From positions 62,001 through 126,000 of the forward strand of contig NZ_MLAJ01000003.1 in assembly GCF_002000485.1 (NCBI RefSeq): a stretch of 64,000 nt of DNA, in the 5' to 3' direction. Below the pieces are notes generated by a model, which had not been told where the DNA came from, searched no databases, and worked only from the letters and a program-made list of their open reading frames with translations. Numbering within the stretch: the stretch's first letter is position 1; each line of letters opens with the position of its first letter. A program made the translations under genes and the position numbers. Below, piece by piece: positions 47,662 through 57,406 of the stretch. This DNA comes from Rodentibacter ratti. GTDB taxonomy: Bacteria > Pseudomonadota > Gammaproteobacteria > Enterobacterales > Pasteurellaceae.

Positions 47662-48984
47662 CTAATTGTCGTTCTGTGAACTCGGCTTTCTCCGTTTTCC
47701 AATATTTTTCGTATCCTTGTGCCGTAATTTTACTTTTTTCTTCGCCGCCTCTTTTTTCTTTTCCTCAAGTTTGGCTTTAATACGGGCTTTTTGTTTTTTA
47801 GTCACCGATTTAATTTCACCGTCTTTCGGTGGTTTGGTGCGGGGTTCTAAACCTTCCAGAACACGGGCTTTTAATATTTCTTCCGTATAACGCTTAATTT
47901 TGCCAAGTAATTTATAATCGTGGGCTTCCACAAAAGACACCGCAGTGCCTTTTTTGCCCGCGCGGGCGGTGCGCCCAATGCGGTGTAGATAAGTATCCGC
48001 ACTATATGGCAAATCGAAATTCATCACATGGCTGACATCATCAATATCAATCCCACGTGCCGCCACATCCGTTGCCACTAACGCCGTCACCACATCCGAT
48101 TTTAATTTATCAATGGCATGATTACGCTGGGTTTGTGCCATTTCCCCTTCCAAATAGGTGGAACGAATCCCACGCTTGCGTAAAACTTCAGACAGTTCTC
48201 GTGCCTCCTCACGGCGGCGTACGAATACAATACCACGATTGACATTTTCCGTTTCGATAAAACGAGCCAGTAATTTCACTTTGTGTTCATGACTATCGGC
48301 GTGGTAATACCACTGATTGATTTTCTTCCGTTCACGGCGGCTGGGTTCTGCATCCACTTTTACAGGATCATTAAGCAAGCGTTCGGCAAAATCCACCAAC
48401 AATTCCCCTTCAAGGGTGGCAGAAAACAATAAGGTTTGTTTGCGCCAACGGGTTTCCGCTGCAATTTTTTCCGCATCTTGTCCAAATCCCATTTGCAACA
48501 TTCTGTCGGCTTCATCAAAAATTAAGATTTCCACCGAACGGCAATCAAAATTCTCTTCTTGAATATATTGCAATAAACGCCCCGGAGTCGCCACCACCAA
48601 ATCTTGATTGGTGTTAAATACTTCACCGTGATTTTGATATGCCACACCGCCGGTGATGGTGGCAATATTTAAATGGGTAAATTGCGCTAATTCTTCCGCC
48701 TGTTGCGCCACCTGCATGGCTAATTCTCGGGTGGGCGTTAATACCAAAATTCTTGGCGGACCGGGCTTACGGCGTGGATAATCAAGTAGATGTTGCAATG
48801 CCGGTAATAAAAATGCCGCCGTTTTTCCTGTTCCCGTAGGGGCAGAACCTAATACATCACGGGCTTCCATTGCCGCCGGTATCGCATTTAATTGGATTGC
48901 CGTTGGGCGTGAATAGCCTTTTTTTTCAATGGCTTGAAGAAGTTCAGGGGAAAGATCGAATTGGTCAAATTGGGGAAAATTCAT
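47662..48984 (-). CDS. srmB: ATP-dependent RNA helicase SrmB
   Basis: DEAD-box helicase for 50S ribosome assembly. It has 440 residues. Motifs seen are TAIQ, Walker A APTGTGKT (about 50-57), PTRELA, DEAD (FDEADRMLQMGF), SAT and HRIGRTARAG. The C-terminal tail (about 385-440) is very lysine-rich and probably binds RNA. It is divergent from trmN6, exactly as srmB and yfiC in E. coli, which supports SrmB rather than another DEAD-box type. Confidence 0.95.
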   Translation of the reverse strand: MNFPQFDQFDLSPELLQAIEKKGYSRPTAIQLNAIPAAMEARDVLGSAPTGTGKTAAFLLPALQHLLDYPRRKPGPPRILVLTPTRELAMQVAQQAEELAQFTHLNIATITGGVAYQNHGEVFNTNQDLVVATPGRLLQYIQEENFDCRSVEILIFDEADRMLQMGFGQDAEKIAAETRWRKQTLLFSATLEGELLVDFAERLLNDPVKVDAEPSRRERKKINQWYYHADSHEHKVKLLARFIETENVNRGIVFVRRREEARELSEVLRKRGIRSTYLEGEMAQTQRNHAIDKLKSDVVTALVATDVAARGIDIDDVSHVMNFDLPYSADTYLHRIGRTARAGKKGTAVSFVEAHDYKLLGKIKRYTEEILKARVLEGLEPRTKPPKDGEIKSVTKKQKARIKAKLEEKKKEAAKKKVKLRHKDTKNIGKRRKPSSQNDN

Positions 48985-49084
48985 TATTGTACGGTTCTTT
49001 GTTAAAATTGGTGCGAATTATACCTGAAAAGCCCTGAAACGCCTAAAAATAAACAGGAAAGTGCGGCCAATTTAAGAAATATTT

Positions 49085-49783
49085 ATGAGTAGTTTCACCT
49101 TTAAACAATTTCACATTAATCAACAACATTGTGCGATGAAAGTGGGCACTGACGGTATTTTATTGGGGGCTTGGGCAGATGTTGCACAGGTTAAAAATGT
49201 GCTGGATATGGGCAGTGGCACAGGCTTGTTAGCCTTAATGCTCGCACAACGGAGTTCACCGGATTGTTTAATTTCTGCAGTGGAGTTAGATCCTGCCGCC
49301 GCCCAACAAGCACGAGAGAATATTGCCCATTCCCCTTGGCAAGAACGTATTAATCTGATTCAAGCGGATGTGCGGGATTTTCTGCATACCACTGCTGAAA
49401 CCTTTGATCTCATTGTCGCCAATCCTCCCTATTTTGCACAAGGAGTGGAATGTAAAAACGAAGAACGGGAGTTAGCCCGTTATACCAAACAAAGTCATTT
49501 AGACTGGCTAACTTGGGCGGATAAACGCTTATCCGAAACAGGAAAAATCAGTTTTGTTCTGCCTTATGAGGCTGCAAAAACACTCGAAAAACTGACCGCA
49601 CTTTATTGTATCAAGCAAACGGAGATCATCACGAAAGTCGGTAAATCGCCGCAAAGAATGTTAATCACTTTTTCCAAACAACCACAAAATTTATTGCGTG
49701 ATCAAATCGTGATTTATGATGAGGAAAATCGTTATACAGAGGAATTTATTGAGTTAACCAAGGATTTTTATTTGAAATTTTAA
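49085..49783 (+). CDS. trmN6: tRNA1(Val) (adenine(37)-N6)-methyltransferase TrmN6
   Basis: Methylates N6 of A37 in tRNA-Val(cmo5UAC). It has 232 residues of the class I methyltransferase fold. The SAM-binding motif [14 protein letters not shown] (about 41-54), the acidic residue in VELD (about 73), and the catalytic NPPYF (about 117-121) are all clear. It is divergent from srmB. A USS lies inside the gene. It is convergent with pnuC across a shared terminator. Confidence 0.95.
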   Translation: MSSFTFKQFHINQQHCAMKVGTDGILLGAWADVAQVKNVLDMGSGTGLLALMLAQRSSPDCLISAVELDPAAAQQARENIAHSPWQERINLIQADVRDFLHTTAETFDLIVANPPYFAQGVECKNEERELARYTKQSHLDWLTWADKRLSETGKISFVLPYEAAKTLEKLTALYCIKQTEIITKVGKSPQRMLITFSKQPQNLLRDQIVIYDEENRYTEEFIELTKDFYLKF

Positions 49784-49788
49784 TGCTA

Positions 49789-49819
49789 AAGGCAACCTTA
49801 AATTTCTTGAGGTTGCCTT
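49789..49819. terminator. Bidirectional terminator of trmN6 and pnuC
   Basis: AAGGCAACCT and AGGTTGCCTT form a 10-bp stem with an 11-base loop, and TATTTAT follows on the plus strand. The stem shares AAGGCAAC/GTTGCCTT with the hairpin at 26109-26128. Confidence 0.8.
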
Positions 49820-49848
49820 ATTTATCTCCAAAATAGGAAGTTTAGTGC

Positions 49849-50520
49849 TTATTTTGTCAACTTCGTCCAGTTGTAATAACCGTAAAGGGAGTTCAGTAAA
49901 TATGCACTGTACATTAAATACATCGCCGGTGTTTCCGCCCATAAAATAATAGAAAGAATATTGAGGACAATCCACAAAAGCCATTGTTCACGATAACGCA
50001 AAATCATCAGCAACTGTGCTGCCACCACGATAATGGTTGTTAAACCGTCTAGCCCCGTTGAACTTCCGCCCGCTGCCTGCAAGGCTTGCACAAATAAAAG
50101 CGTACCGATGCCAATAAAAAGCGCAAGAGTAATCCAACCTTTTGCTGTGAGCGCTTTTGCCACCACACTTTCACCGCCATTGTCATTTTGCATATTGTTT
50201 TTCCACATAAAATAGCCGATGAATTGTGCCGGTAAATAGACATAAAGCACGGTATTCATTTCCCCTAAGAAATTTTGTCCCCATGCCACATAGAAATAGG
50301 TATAAGCAAAAATCAAGCCGAAGAAATAGTTGCTGATTTTCCCTTTACTCACCAATACCACACATAAAATGCCTGAAATCCCGGAAATCATTGCCAGCCA
50401 TGAATCCGGAGCCTGCACATACGCCCAAATTTGCGCAATAATAAACACCGCCAACCAGATCACTTCAAAAGGTTTCCAACCGGATAAAAACTCACGTTTA
50501 AGACGTTCAGACCAATCCAT
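49849..50520 (-). CDS. pnuC: Nicotinamide riboside transporter PnuC
   Basis: Inner-membrane facilitator for nicotinamide riboside. Many Pasteurellaceae cannot make NAD de novo and use it as V factor. It has 223 residues and seven membrane helices. The PnuC pattern W-x-x-x-W in a helix near residue 80 (YFYVAWGQNFLGEMN) and the C-terminal WLLWIVLNILSIILW are conserved. A strong CRP-like site lies 86 bases upstream of the start, shared with rapA. No nadR or thiamine riboswitch is close. Confidence 0.94.
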   Translation of the reverse strand: MDWSERLKREFLSGWKPFEVIWLAVFIIAQIWAYVQAPDSWLAMISGISGILCVVLVSKGKISNYFFGLIFAYTYFYVAWGQNFLGEMNTVLYVYLPAQFIGYFMWKNNMQNDNGGESVVAKALTAKGWITLALFIGIGTLLFVQALQAAGGSSTGLDGLTTIIVVAAQLLMILRYREQWLLWIVLNILSIILWAETPAMYLMYSAYLLNSLYGYYNWTKLTK

Positions 50521-50599
50521 TTTTTACTCCATAATAATGAAAAAAGCGCACCATTCTTGCACCGCACTTTAACAAAGTAAAGCATAGAATCAGAAGTAC

Positions 50600-50627
50600 T
50601 ATCACGATTGTGATAGAGATCACAGTT
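50600..50627. promoter_or_regulatory. CRP site with overlapping palindrome between pnuC and rapA
   Basis: TGTGA-TAGAGA-TCACA (50609-50624) is a perfect CRP half-site pair. Overlapping it is a second exact palindrome, CTATCAC-GATT-GTGATAG (50600-50617). A -35 TTGCAT (50632-50637) and -10 TACAAT (50654-50659) for rapA follow. Confidence 0.75.
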
Positions 50628-50698
50628 TTCATTGCATTCCCTTTGAATCGGGCTACAATAGCCGCCCGAATTTTAATGAATAAAAAATAGAGAATTGT

Positions 50699-53485
50699 AT
50701 GACACCTTTTGCCCTTGGTCAGCGTTGGTTAAGCGGAAGTGAAAATAATCTTGGGTTAGGCATTGTGACTGCTTTTGATGCCCGCACTGTCACATTATAT
50801 TTCCCCGCCTCCGATGAAACCCGTATCTATTCGATCGCCCAAGCGCCTCTTGCCCGTATCCAATTTAACAAAGGTGAAACGCTAAAGCACAAAGACGGTT
50901 GGCAAGGCAAGATTGTAGATATTCAAAGCATGAACGGCTTGAATTTTTATTTGGTGGAAAATCCGCAAAATGAACAAATTATCGTACAAGAAGGCGACAT
51001 TTCACCGCTTATTTCCTTTAGTTCGGCGAAAGATCGGCTCTTTTCCGCACAATTAGATCGTAGCCATCATTTTGCCTTGCGTTATCGTACATTAAAGCAT
51101 CAACAAGCCCAATTTCAATCACCATTGCGTGGCTTGCGTGGTATTCGGGCGGGTCTCATTCCTCACCAGTTGCATATCGCCGCTGAAGTGGGTAACCGAG
51201 TAAATCCTCGAGTATTGCTTGCCGATGAAGTGGGTCTGGGTAAAACCATTGAAGCCGGGATGATTTTACAAAATCAGCTGTTTGCCGAAAAAGTTCAACG
51301 TGTGTTAGTGCTTGTGCCGGAAACCTTGCAACATCAATGGTTGGTTGAAATGCTCCGCCGGTTTAATTTGCATTTTTCTCTGTTTGATGAAGAACGTTGT
51401 ACCGATTTTACCACCACCGGGGAAAATCCTTTTGAGTCAGAATCACTGATTATTTGCGCCTTAGATTGGTTGGTGAACTCGCCAAAACGGGCAGAACAAG
51501 CCCTTGAGGCGTGTTTTGACTGCCTCATTGTGGACGAAGCCCATCATTTGGCTTGGTCTGAAACCGCTCCAAGCCGTGCGTATTTACATGTTGAGCAACT
51601 TGCCAATAAAATTCCATCGGTTTTATTACTCACCGCTACGCCGGAACAATTAGGGCAAGAAAGCCACTTTGCCCGCTTGCGATTACTCGATCCCGAACGC
51701 TTTTTTGATTATGCAGCTTTCCAAGAAGAACAGCAGCACTATCAACCGGTTGCCAACGCCGTTCAATCTTTATTAGCGGATAAACCCTTAAGTGCAGTGG
51801 AAAAAAATCAGATTTCTACACTATTAAAGGAGCAACATCTCGATCCACTGCTCCAAGCATTAGCTTCCCCGAATGAGGAAAACCAACAAGCGGCACGTCA
51901 AACCTTAATCCAAAACTTGATTGATCGCCATGGCACAAGCCGTGTGCTGTTCCGCAATACACGCCAAGGGGTGAAAGGTTTTCCACAACGTATTTATCAC
52001 CCGATCAAGTTAACCGCTGAAAATACCGATCAAATAGAAGAAGTGAAAGCCCAATGGCTGTTAGATTTTTTAAAAACACAACGGGATAAAAAAGTCTTTG
52101 TGATTTGCCAATATGCTCAAACCGCCATTCATCTTGAACAATATGTACGAGAAAAAGAAGGAATTCGAGCCACAGTTTTCCACGAAAAAATGTCGATTAT
52201 TGAACGTGACCGTGCCGCCGCTTATTTTGCCGATAGGGAAAGTGGCGCACAGGTTTTACTCAGCTCCAGCATTGGTTCAGAAGGGCGAAATTTCCAGTTT
52301 GCAGACACGCTAGTCTTATTTGATTTGCCACAAAACCCTGATTTACTTGAACAATGTATTGGGCGTTTAGATCGAATTGGACAGTTGAATGATGTGCAAA
52401 TTTATGTGCCTTGTGTGGAAAAATCTGCCGATGATGCATTGGCTCGCTGGTATCACGAAGGATTAAATGCCTTTGAACAAACCACGCCAATGGGTATGAC
52501 ATTATTTGAACAATTCTCGAGCTTGCTACAAAAAGTGCGGTCAAATCCAACCGCACTTTCAGAGCTCGATAGCCTTATTGCAGACACCAAACAAGCACGA
52601 GAAAAACTCAAAATCGCTTTAGAGCAAGGACGTGATCGTCTTCTAGAACTCAACTCCAACGGCGGAGAACAGGCAAAACAGCTAGCCAATGCTATCGCAG
52701 AGCAAGATAATGAGGCGGAATTAGTCAATTTTGCCCTCAATTTGTTTGATATTATTGGGGTAGAACAAGAGGATCTTGGTGAAAACAGCATTGTCTTGAC
52801 GCCAACGGGCACCATGCTTGTTCCTGATTTCCCCGGACTAAAAGAAGAAGGCATAACCATCACCTTTGATCGCCAACTTGCCCTTGCCCGTGAAGAATTG
52901 GAATTTCTCACTTGGGATCACCCAATGATTCGCCAAGGTATCGATCTTATTGCCTCCGGCGATATTGGCAAAGCGGCCATGGCGCTATTGATTAACAAGC
53001 AATTACCGGTTGGTACCTTATTGTTAGAATTAATTTATGTGGTAGAAACACAATCACCGAAAGGATTACAGCTTAATCGTTTCCTACCACCGACACCGAT
53101 TCGCTTGTTACTTGATAACAAAGGCAATGATATTGCAGAACAAGTCGCATTCGATACCTTGCACGGCAAATTAAAGCCTCTTGGTCGGGATGTGGCAAAT
53201 AAAATGATCAAAATGGCACGCCCAACGTTGGAACAATTATTTGTGCTTGGCGAAAAGAAAATTCAACCCCTTGCCCAAAGTTATATTCACCAAGCCCAAA
53301 AATTGGCGGAACAAACCTTGAGTATGGAAATTGATCGATTACAAGCTTTACAAAAGGTGAATAAAAATATTCGCCAAAGTGAAATTGAGATTTTAGCGTC
53401 ACAGCGTGATCAAGCTTTAGAAACACTAGCAAAAGCAACTTGGCGATTGGATAGCCTTCGAGTTATCGTCACCAATAAGGAATAA
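50699..53485 (+). CDS. rapA: RNA polymerase-associated ATPase RapA (HepA)
   Basis: SWI2/SNF2-type translocase that recycles RNA polymerase after termination. It has 928 residues, slightly shorter than E. coli RapA (968), which is usual for the family here. N-terminal Tudor-like domains ([21 protein letters not shown]) are followed by Walker [13 protein letters not shown] (about 176-187), DEAHH (about 280) and a helicase C domain with [14 protein letters not shown] and GRLDRIGQ. Two inverted USS (52533 and 52550) lie only eight bases apart within the gene and encode KVRSNPTAL. Confidence 0.96.
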   Translation: MTPFALGQRWLSGSENNLGLGIVTAFDARTVTLYFPASDETRIYSIAQAPLARIQFNKGETLKHKDGWQGKIVDIQSMNGLNFYLVENPQNEQIIVQEGDISPLISFSSAKDRLFSAQLDRSHHFALRYRTLKHQQAQFQSPLRGLRGIRAGLIPHQLHIAAEVGNRVNPRVLLADEVGLGKTIEAGMILQNQLFAEKVQRVLVLVPETLQHQWLVEMLRRFNLHFSLFDEERCTDFTTTGENPFESESLIICALDWLVNSPKRAEQALEACFDCLIVDEAHHLAWSETAPSRAYLHVEQLANKIPSVLLLTATPEQLGQESHFARLRLLDPERFFDYAAFQEEQQHYQPVANAVQSLLADKPLSAVEKNQISTLLKEQHLDPLLQALASPNEENQQAARQTLIQNLIDRHGTSRVLFRNTRQGVKGFPQRIYHPIKLTAENTDQIEEVKAQWLLDFLKTQRDKKVFVICQYAQTAIHLEQYVREKEGIRATVFHEKMSIIERDRAAAYFADRESGAQVLLSSSIGSEGRNFQFADTLVLFDLPQNPDLLEQCIGRLDRIGQLNDVQIYVPCVEKSADDALARWYHEGLNAFEQTTPMGMTLFEQFSSLLQKVRSNPTALSELDSLIADTKQAREKLKIALEQGRDRLLELNSNGGEQAKQLANAIAEQDNEAELVNFALNLFDIIGVEQEDLGENSIVLTPTGTMLVPDFPGLKEEGITITFDRQLALAREELEFLTWDHPMIRQGIDLIASGDIGKAAMALLINKQLPVGTLLLELIYVVETQSPKGLQLNRFLPPTPIRLLLDNKGNDIAEQVAFDTLHGKLKPLGRDVANKMIKMARPTLEQLFVLGEKKIQPLAQSYIHQAQKLAEQTLSMEIDRLQALQKVNKNIRQSEIEILASQRDQALETLAKATWRLDSLRVIVTNKE

Positions 53486-54147
53486 TGATGGCACTGATTG
53501 AATATCATCCTCCTATGGAACCGTATTTAGATATTATTTACCAAGATAACTACATTTGCGTGGTCAATAAACCGAGCGGGCTGCTTTCCGTACCGGGCAA
53601 TCAACCGCAATATTACGACAGTGCAATGAGTCGGGTGAAAGAAAAATTCGGCTTTTGTGAACCGGCACATCGTCTTGATATGGCAACCAGCGGTATTATT
53701 TTGTTCGCTTTAAGCAAAGCGGCAGACAAAGAACTCAAACGCCAATTTCGTGAACGTGAACCGAAAAAATATTATCAAGCCTTGGTGTGGGGACATCTTG
53801 CGCAAGACTATGGAGAAGTTAATTTGCCGATGATTTGTGATTGGGAAAACCGCCCCCGCCAGCGTTTAGATTTTATCTTTGGCAAAAGAGCGGTCACAAA
53901 ATTCGAAGTTTTAGATCGTTTACCCAATAACAGCACAAGGGTAAAACTCACTCCCATTACCGGCCGCTCCCACCAACTCCGCTTGCATATGCTGGCATTA
54001 GGCCACCCGATTTTAGGAGATAAATTCTACGCCCATCCGCAAGCCAAAAGTATGTCGCCACGCCTCTGCCTGCACGCAGAAAGCCTCAGCATCACCCACC
54101 CTATCACAGGGGAACCGATGACGTTTTGTGCTGAAGTAAGTTTTTAA
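53485..54147 (+). CDS. rluA: Dual-specificity pseudouridine synthase RluA
   Basis: Makes pseudouridine 746 in 23S rRNA and pseudouridine 32 in several tRNAs. It has 219-220 residues. The catalytic aspartate is in HRLDMATSG (about residue 64), and the C-terminal motif GRSHQLRLHM is present. Two tandem ATGs (53485 and 53488) overlap or adjoin the rapA stop; the second has better spacing from AAGGA. The rapA-rluA pair is conserved in enterobacteria. Confidence 0.95.
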   Translation: MMALIEYHPPMEPYLDIIYQDNYICVVNKPSGLLSVPGNQPQYYDSAMSRVKEKFGFCEPAHRLDMATSGIILFALSKAADKELKRQFREREPKKYYQALVWGHLAQDYGEVNLPMICDWENRPRQRLDFIFGKRAVTKFEVLDRLPNNSTRVKLTPITGRSHQLRLHMLALGHPILGDKFYAHPQAKSMSPRLCLHAESLSITHPITGEPMTFCAEVSF

Positions 54148-54188
54148 AGAAAGACTCCTCCCCTGAGCATGGGGAGAATATCTATTAT

Positions 54189-55682
54189 CTAATCTTCTTT
54201 TCCTAAAATCTGATTGACTTCGCTTTTATATAATACGGCTTTCGCACCGAAAACGGCTTGAATTCCCCCACCGACTTCTAATACATCAATGGCGCCAAGG
54301 GATTTTAAGCGGGCTTTATCCACTAATTTCACATCCTTAACAGATACCCGTAAACGGGTAATGCAGGCATCCACATTTTCGATATTTTCCGCACCGCCAA
54401 GACCTGTGATGATCTGATGAGCATTTTCGGTTAGAGAAGTGCTTTGCTGTTCCACTCTTTCCTCTACCTCTTCCGCTCTTCCCGGCGTCATGACATCAAA
54501 GCGAGTAATTAAGAAGCGGAACGAGAAATAATAGAGTAATGCCCAAGGAATACCCACCAAAACCACACGAATCCAATGAGTGTTCCCATTGCCTTGTAAA
54601 ATACCAAAGAGCAAGAAATCAATAAATCCACCGGAGAATGTATTTCCAATAGAAATATTCAGTAAATCGGCGATATAGAAAGAAACACCGTCCAAAAATG
54701 CGTGGAAGACATAAAGCCAAGGCGCAACGAATAAGAACATAAATTCGATAGGTTCGGTAATACCGGTGATAAACGAGGTTAACGCCGCACCTAAAAATAA
54801 TCCGCCAATTTTTGCCCGGCGGGCTTTTGGCACGCAATGATACATAGCTAAACAGGCGGCCGGTAAACCAAACATCATGGTATCAAAACGACCGGCAAAA
54901 AAACGCGTACCTTCGGTAAATAAACCTTGGTGGTTAGGATCCGCTAATTGAGCAAAGAAGATTTTTTGTGCACCAATAATGGTTTCGCCGTTTACGATTT
55001 CTGTTCCACCCAATTCGGTGTACCAAAATAGCGGATAGATCATATGATGCAATCCCACTGCGCCGCTTAACCGCATAAGAAAACCATAGAAAAATGTGCC
55101 GATCTCACCCATTGAGGCAATGCCTTTGCCTGCAGATACCAGCCACTCCTGAAAAGTCGGCCAAATTAAAAAGAAAATTGCGCCGATAAAAATCGCCGTA
55201 AATGCCGTGACGATTGGCACAAATCGAGAACCGCCAAAAAATCCCAAGATTTGCGGTAATTGGATATTATGGTAACGGTTATGTAGCTTCACTGTCACCA
55301 ATCCCATCACCAATGATCCGATCACGCCGGTATCAATACTTTTCACTTCAGGAGAAAAAAGAGGAATTAAAGCAGAAATCGTCCCGGTCATAATCAAATA
55401 ACCGACAACGGCAGCAAGTGCTGCCACGCCTTTATCCCGTTTTGCCAGACCAATACCTAAACCGATGCAAAGAAATAATGCCAAATTCGCAAAGACCACC
55501 GAGCCTGCGGAGGACATAATTTGAAAAATCCCCTGCAACAACGAATTATCCAGTATAGGATAGGCTTGCAGTGTGACTTTATTGGATAATGCCCCGCCAA
55601 TCCCGAGTAGCAGACCGGCGGCAGGTAAAATAGCAATCGGCAGCATAAAAGCTTTACCGATTTGTTGGAGCTGTTTAAACAT
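54189..55682 (-). CDS. ptsG: PTS glucose-type EIICB permease
   Basis: Phosphotransferase permease that imports and phosphorylates a sugar, most likely glucose. It has 497 residues: an EIIC membrane domain (about 1-390) and a C-terminal EIIB domain whose phosphorylated cysteine is in VDACITRLRV (Cys440). The motif GITEPIEFMFLFVAPWLY is typical of the Glc family. No EIIA domain is fused, so Crr must supply it. MalX-like maltose/glucose permeases and N-acetylglucosamine permeases are close alternatives. A CRP site lies about 170 bases upstream. I recall no counterpart in H. influenzae. Confidence 0.88.
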   Translation of the reverse strand: MFKQLQQIGKAFMLPIAILPAAGLLLGIGGALSNKVTLQAYPILDNSLLQGIFQIMSSAGSVVFANLALFLCIGLGIGLAKRDKGVAALAAVVGYLIMTGTISALIPLFSPEVKSIDTGVIGSLVMGLVTVKLHNRYHNIQLPQILGFFGGSRFVPIVTAFTAIFIGAIFFLIWPTFQEWLVSAGKGIASMGEIGTFFYGFLMRLSGAVGLHHMIYPLFWYTELGGTEIVNGETIIGAQKIFFAQLADPNHQGLFTEGTRFFAGRFDTMMFGLPAACLAMYHCVPKARRAKIGGLFLGAALTSFITGITEPIEFMFLFVAPWLYVFHAFLDGVSFYIADLLNISIGNTFSGGFIDFLLFGILQGNGNTHWIRVVLVGIPWALLYYFSFRFLITRFDVMTPGRAEEVEERVEQQSTSLTENAHQIITGLGGAENIENVDACITRLRVSVKDVKLVDKARLKSLGAIDVLEVGGGIQAVFGAKAVLYKSEVNQILGKED

Positions 55683-55841
55683 AGATTCCTCACATTAATT
55701 TGAAATTTGCGCTTTCCATTATTGAAGCTAGTACTTCAAACCAAATCACAAATAGGCACTATTTTTTCTTATCATAATAAGATAAATCAAGCAGTTACAC
55801 TCTATGACTAAATCCTCCTATGATCAATAAGCAAACGTTGA

Positions 55842-55863
55842 TTTTGTGATAGCGTTAACATTT
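55842..55863. promoter_or_regulatory. CRP site between ptsG and the PepSY gene
   Basis: TGTGA-TAGCGT-TAACA (55845-55860) is a perfect left half and a right half with one or two changes at the correct spacing. It is about 170 bases upstream of ptsG and about 117 upstream of the PepSY gene. Control of ptsG is the more likely role. Confidence 0.55.
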
Positions 55864-55979
55864 TTTATAGAAATTTTATTTGCTAATTTTCCCCTAATTT
55901 TTTCTCTTTAGAATACACGACATCGGAAAGCAAATGGGTTGCGAACTGTCACTCTCAAACTTTATACAAGGAGAAAATA

Positions 55980-56624
55980 ATGAAAAAATCAAACAAAACT
56001 ATCTTATCTGCTTTATTAGCCAGTGTGATGATGTTCAGTGCCGTGAACATGGCACAAGCAATGTCGCCGGAGTCGCAAGAAGCCTTGGCTAAAGCTCAAA
56101 TTACTGCAGCTCAGGCATTGAGTGCTGCACAAAATAAAATCGGTGCAGATGCAAAAGTAAAAGAAGTGGAATTCCACCACACTAAATACGGTAAAGATTA
56201 TTTCCAAGTGGATCTTTTCGCCAATAACCAAAAACATCTGGTAGATGTGGATGCCGCAAACGGTGAAATTCTAGGTACAACCAGCAAAACACCAAAAGAA
56301 GTCAGAGTGCGTGCGAATCAAAATTCACCTAAAATTTCCTTTGAACAGGCAATGAATGTCGCCATAGAAAAAACAGGCGGCAAAGTGGCTGAAGCCGATT
56401 TAAAATTCCGAGACGGACAAGGATTTTATAAAATTGAAACTATTGCCAATGGGCAGCATTTCTATGTTGTCGTCAATGGTGAAAATGCTCAGATTATAGA
56501 TATGCCAATGAAAGCCCAAAGTGGGGGCAAAGGCGGGTATGAAAGATACGCTAAAGGCAGACATCATCATGAAAAATGGTACAAAGGCGATTGCCCGGCT
56601 GAATGCCCAATGCAAAAAAATTAA
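55980..56624 (+). CDS. Secreted PepSY-domain protein with His/Cys-rich tail
   Basis: A 214-residue exported protein. The signal peptide (1-27) ends in AQA. Two PepSY domains follow (about 32-95 and 110-168), each with the pattern of a helix and strands ending in VDVDAANGEILG-type sequence. The tail after residue 170 is Gly/Lys-rich and then carries HHH, and two cysteines in DCPAECPMQ, a plausible metal-binding group. PepSY domains inhibit proteases or act as periplasmic sensors. It lies just upstream of qseBC, with a terminator between, and could supply the signal for QseC. Confidence 0.85.
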   Translation: MKKSNKTILSALLASVMMFSAVNMAQAMSPESQEALAKAQITAAQALSAAQNKIGADAKVKEVEFHHTKYGKDYFQVDLFANNQKHLVDVDAANGEILGTTSKTPKEVRVRANQNSPKISFEQAMNVAIEKTGGKVAEADLKFRDGQGFYKIETIANGQHFYVVVNGENAQIIDMPMKAQSGGKGGYERYAKGRHHHEKWYKGDCPAECPMQKN

Positions 56625-56634
56625 TTGAAAATCG

Positions 56635-56662
56635 ACCGCACTTTTTCATAAAGTGCGGTTTT
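56635..56662 (+). terminator. USS-pair terminator of the PepSY gene
   Basis: ACCGCACTTT and AAAGTGCGGT pair with a 5-base loop and are followed by TTTT. It lies 10 bases after the stop codon and 63 bases before qseB, so it may only partly separate the two. Confidence 0.7.
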
Positions 56663-56724
56663 CCTTTGCCAAATTTTCGGTATGATGAATAAGCCCTGAG
56701 GACGTTTTATTTTGGTAAAAAATT

Positions 56725-57404
56725 ATGCGAATTCTATTAGTCGAAGATGATCAGATGATCGCTAATGCCGTATCAGAAGGGTTGAAAAGTGCCTGTTATG
56801 CGGTGGATTGGGTCAATAACGGCAATACAGCGGAACAAGCATTGACTACACAATCCTATGATTTAGTGTTGTTAGATCTCGGTTTACCTGGACAAGACGG
56901 TTTGCAACTACTACGCCATTTACGCCAAACCCCAAATCATACCCCTGTTCTTATCGTCACTGCCCGAGATGATTTAGACAGTCGCCTAGCCGGCTTAGAT
57001 GGTGGTGCAGACGATTATATTATTAAACCTTTTGATCTCGCCGAATTACTCGCCCGCATTCGTGCAGTATTGCGCCGACAAAGTGGACAAAGTACGCCTT
57101 TCTTATCGAATGGTTCGCTTACGCTAAATCCGACTAATTATCAGGTTTCCGTTTCCGATCAAGTAGAACCGATTATTTTAAGCAATAAAGAATTTGCCAT
57201 TTTACAAGCCTTGATGAACCGACCGGGGATTATTCATTCTCGTGCAGAATTAGAAGATAAAATTTACGCTTGGGGTGATGAAGTGGAAAGTAATGCCATT
57301 GATTTTTTAATTCACAGTCTGCGGAAAAAATTGGTAAAGCGCATATTAAAAATGTACGTGGCGCGGGTTGGTTAGTGGCAAAAAATGAACAGATTGGAAC
57401 ATAA
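56725..57404 (+). pseudogene. qseB: OmpR-family response regulator QseB, frameshifted near its 3' end
   Basis: Transcription regulator of the QseBC two-component system. The receiver domain is intact: acidic pair EDD (8-9), phospho-acceptor Asp51 in LLDLGLPG, and Lys about 102 in IIKPFDL. The winged-helix domain is normal up to SLRKKL. There, at 57331-57336, one G seems to be missing from a GGG run. The frame then reads a wrong tail and stops at 57375. In the +1 frame the expected end follows, with HIKNVRGAGWLVAKNEQIG to a TAA at 57402-57404, two bases before qseC. The lost part is the wing hairpin that helps DNA binding. Confidence 0.88.
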
Positions 57405-57406
57405 AA

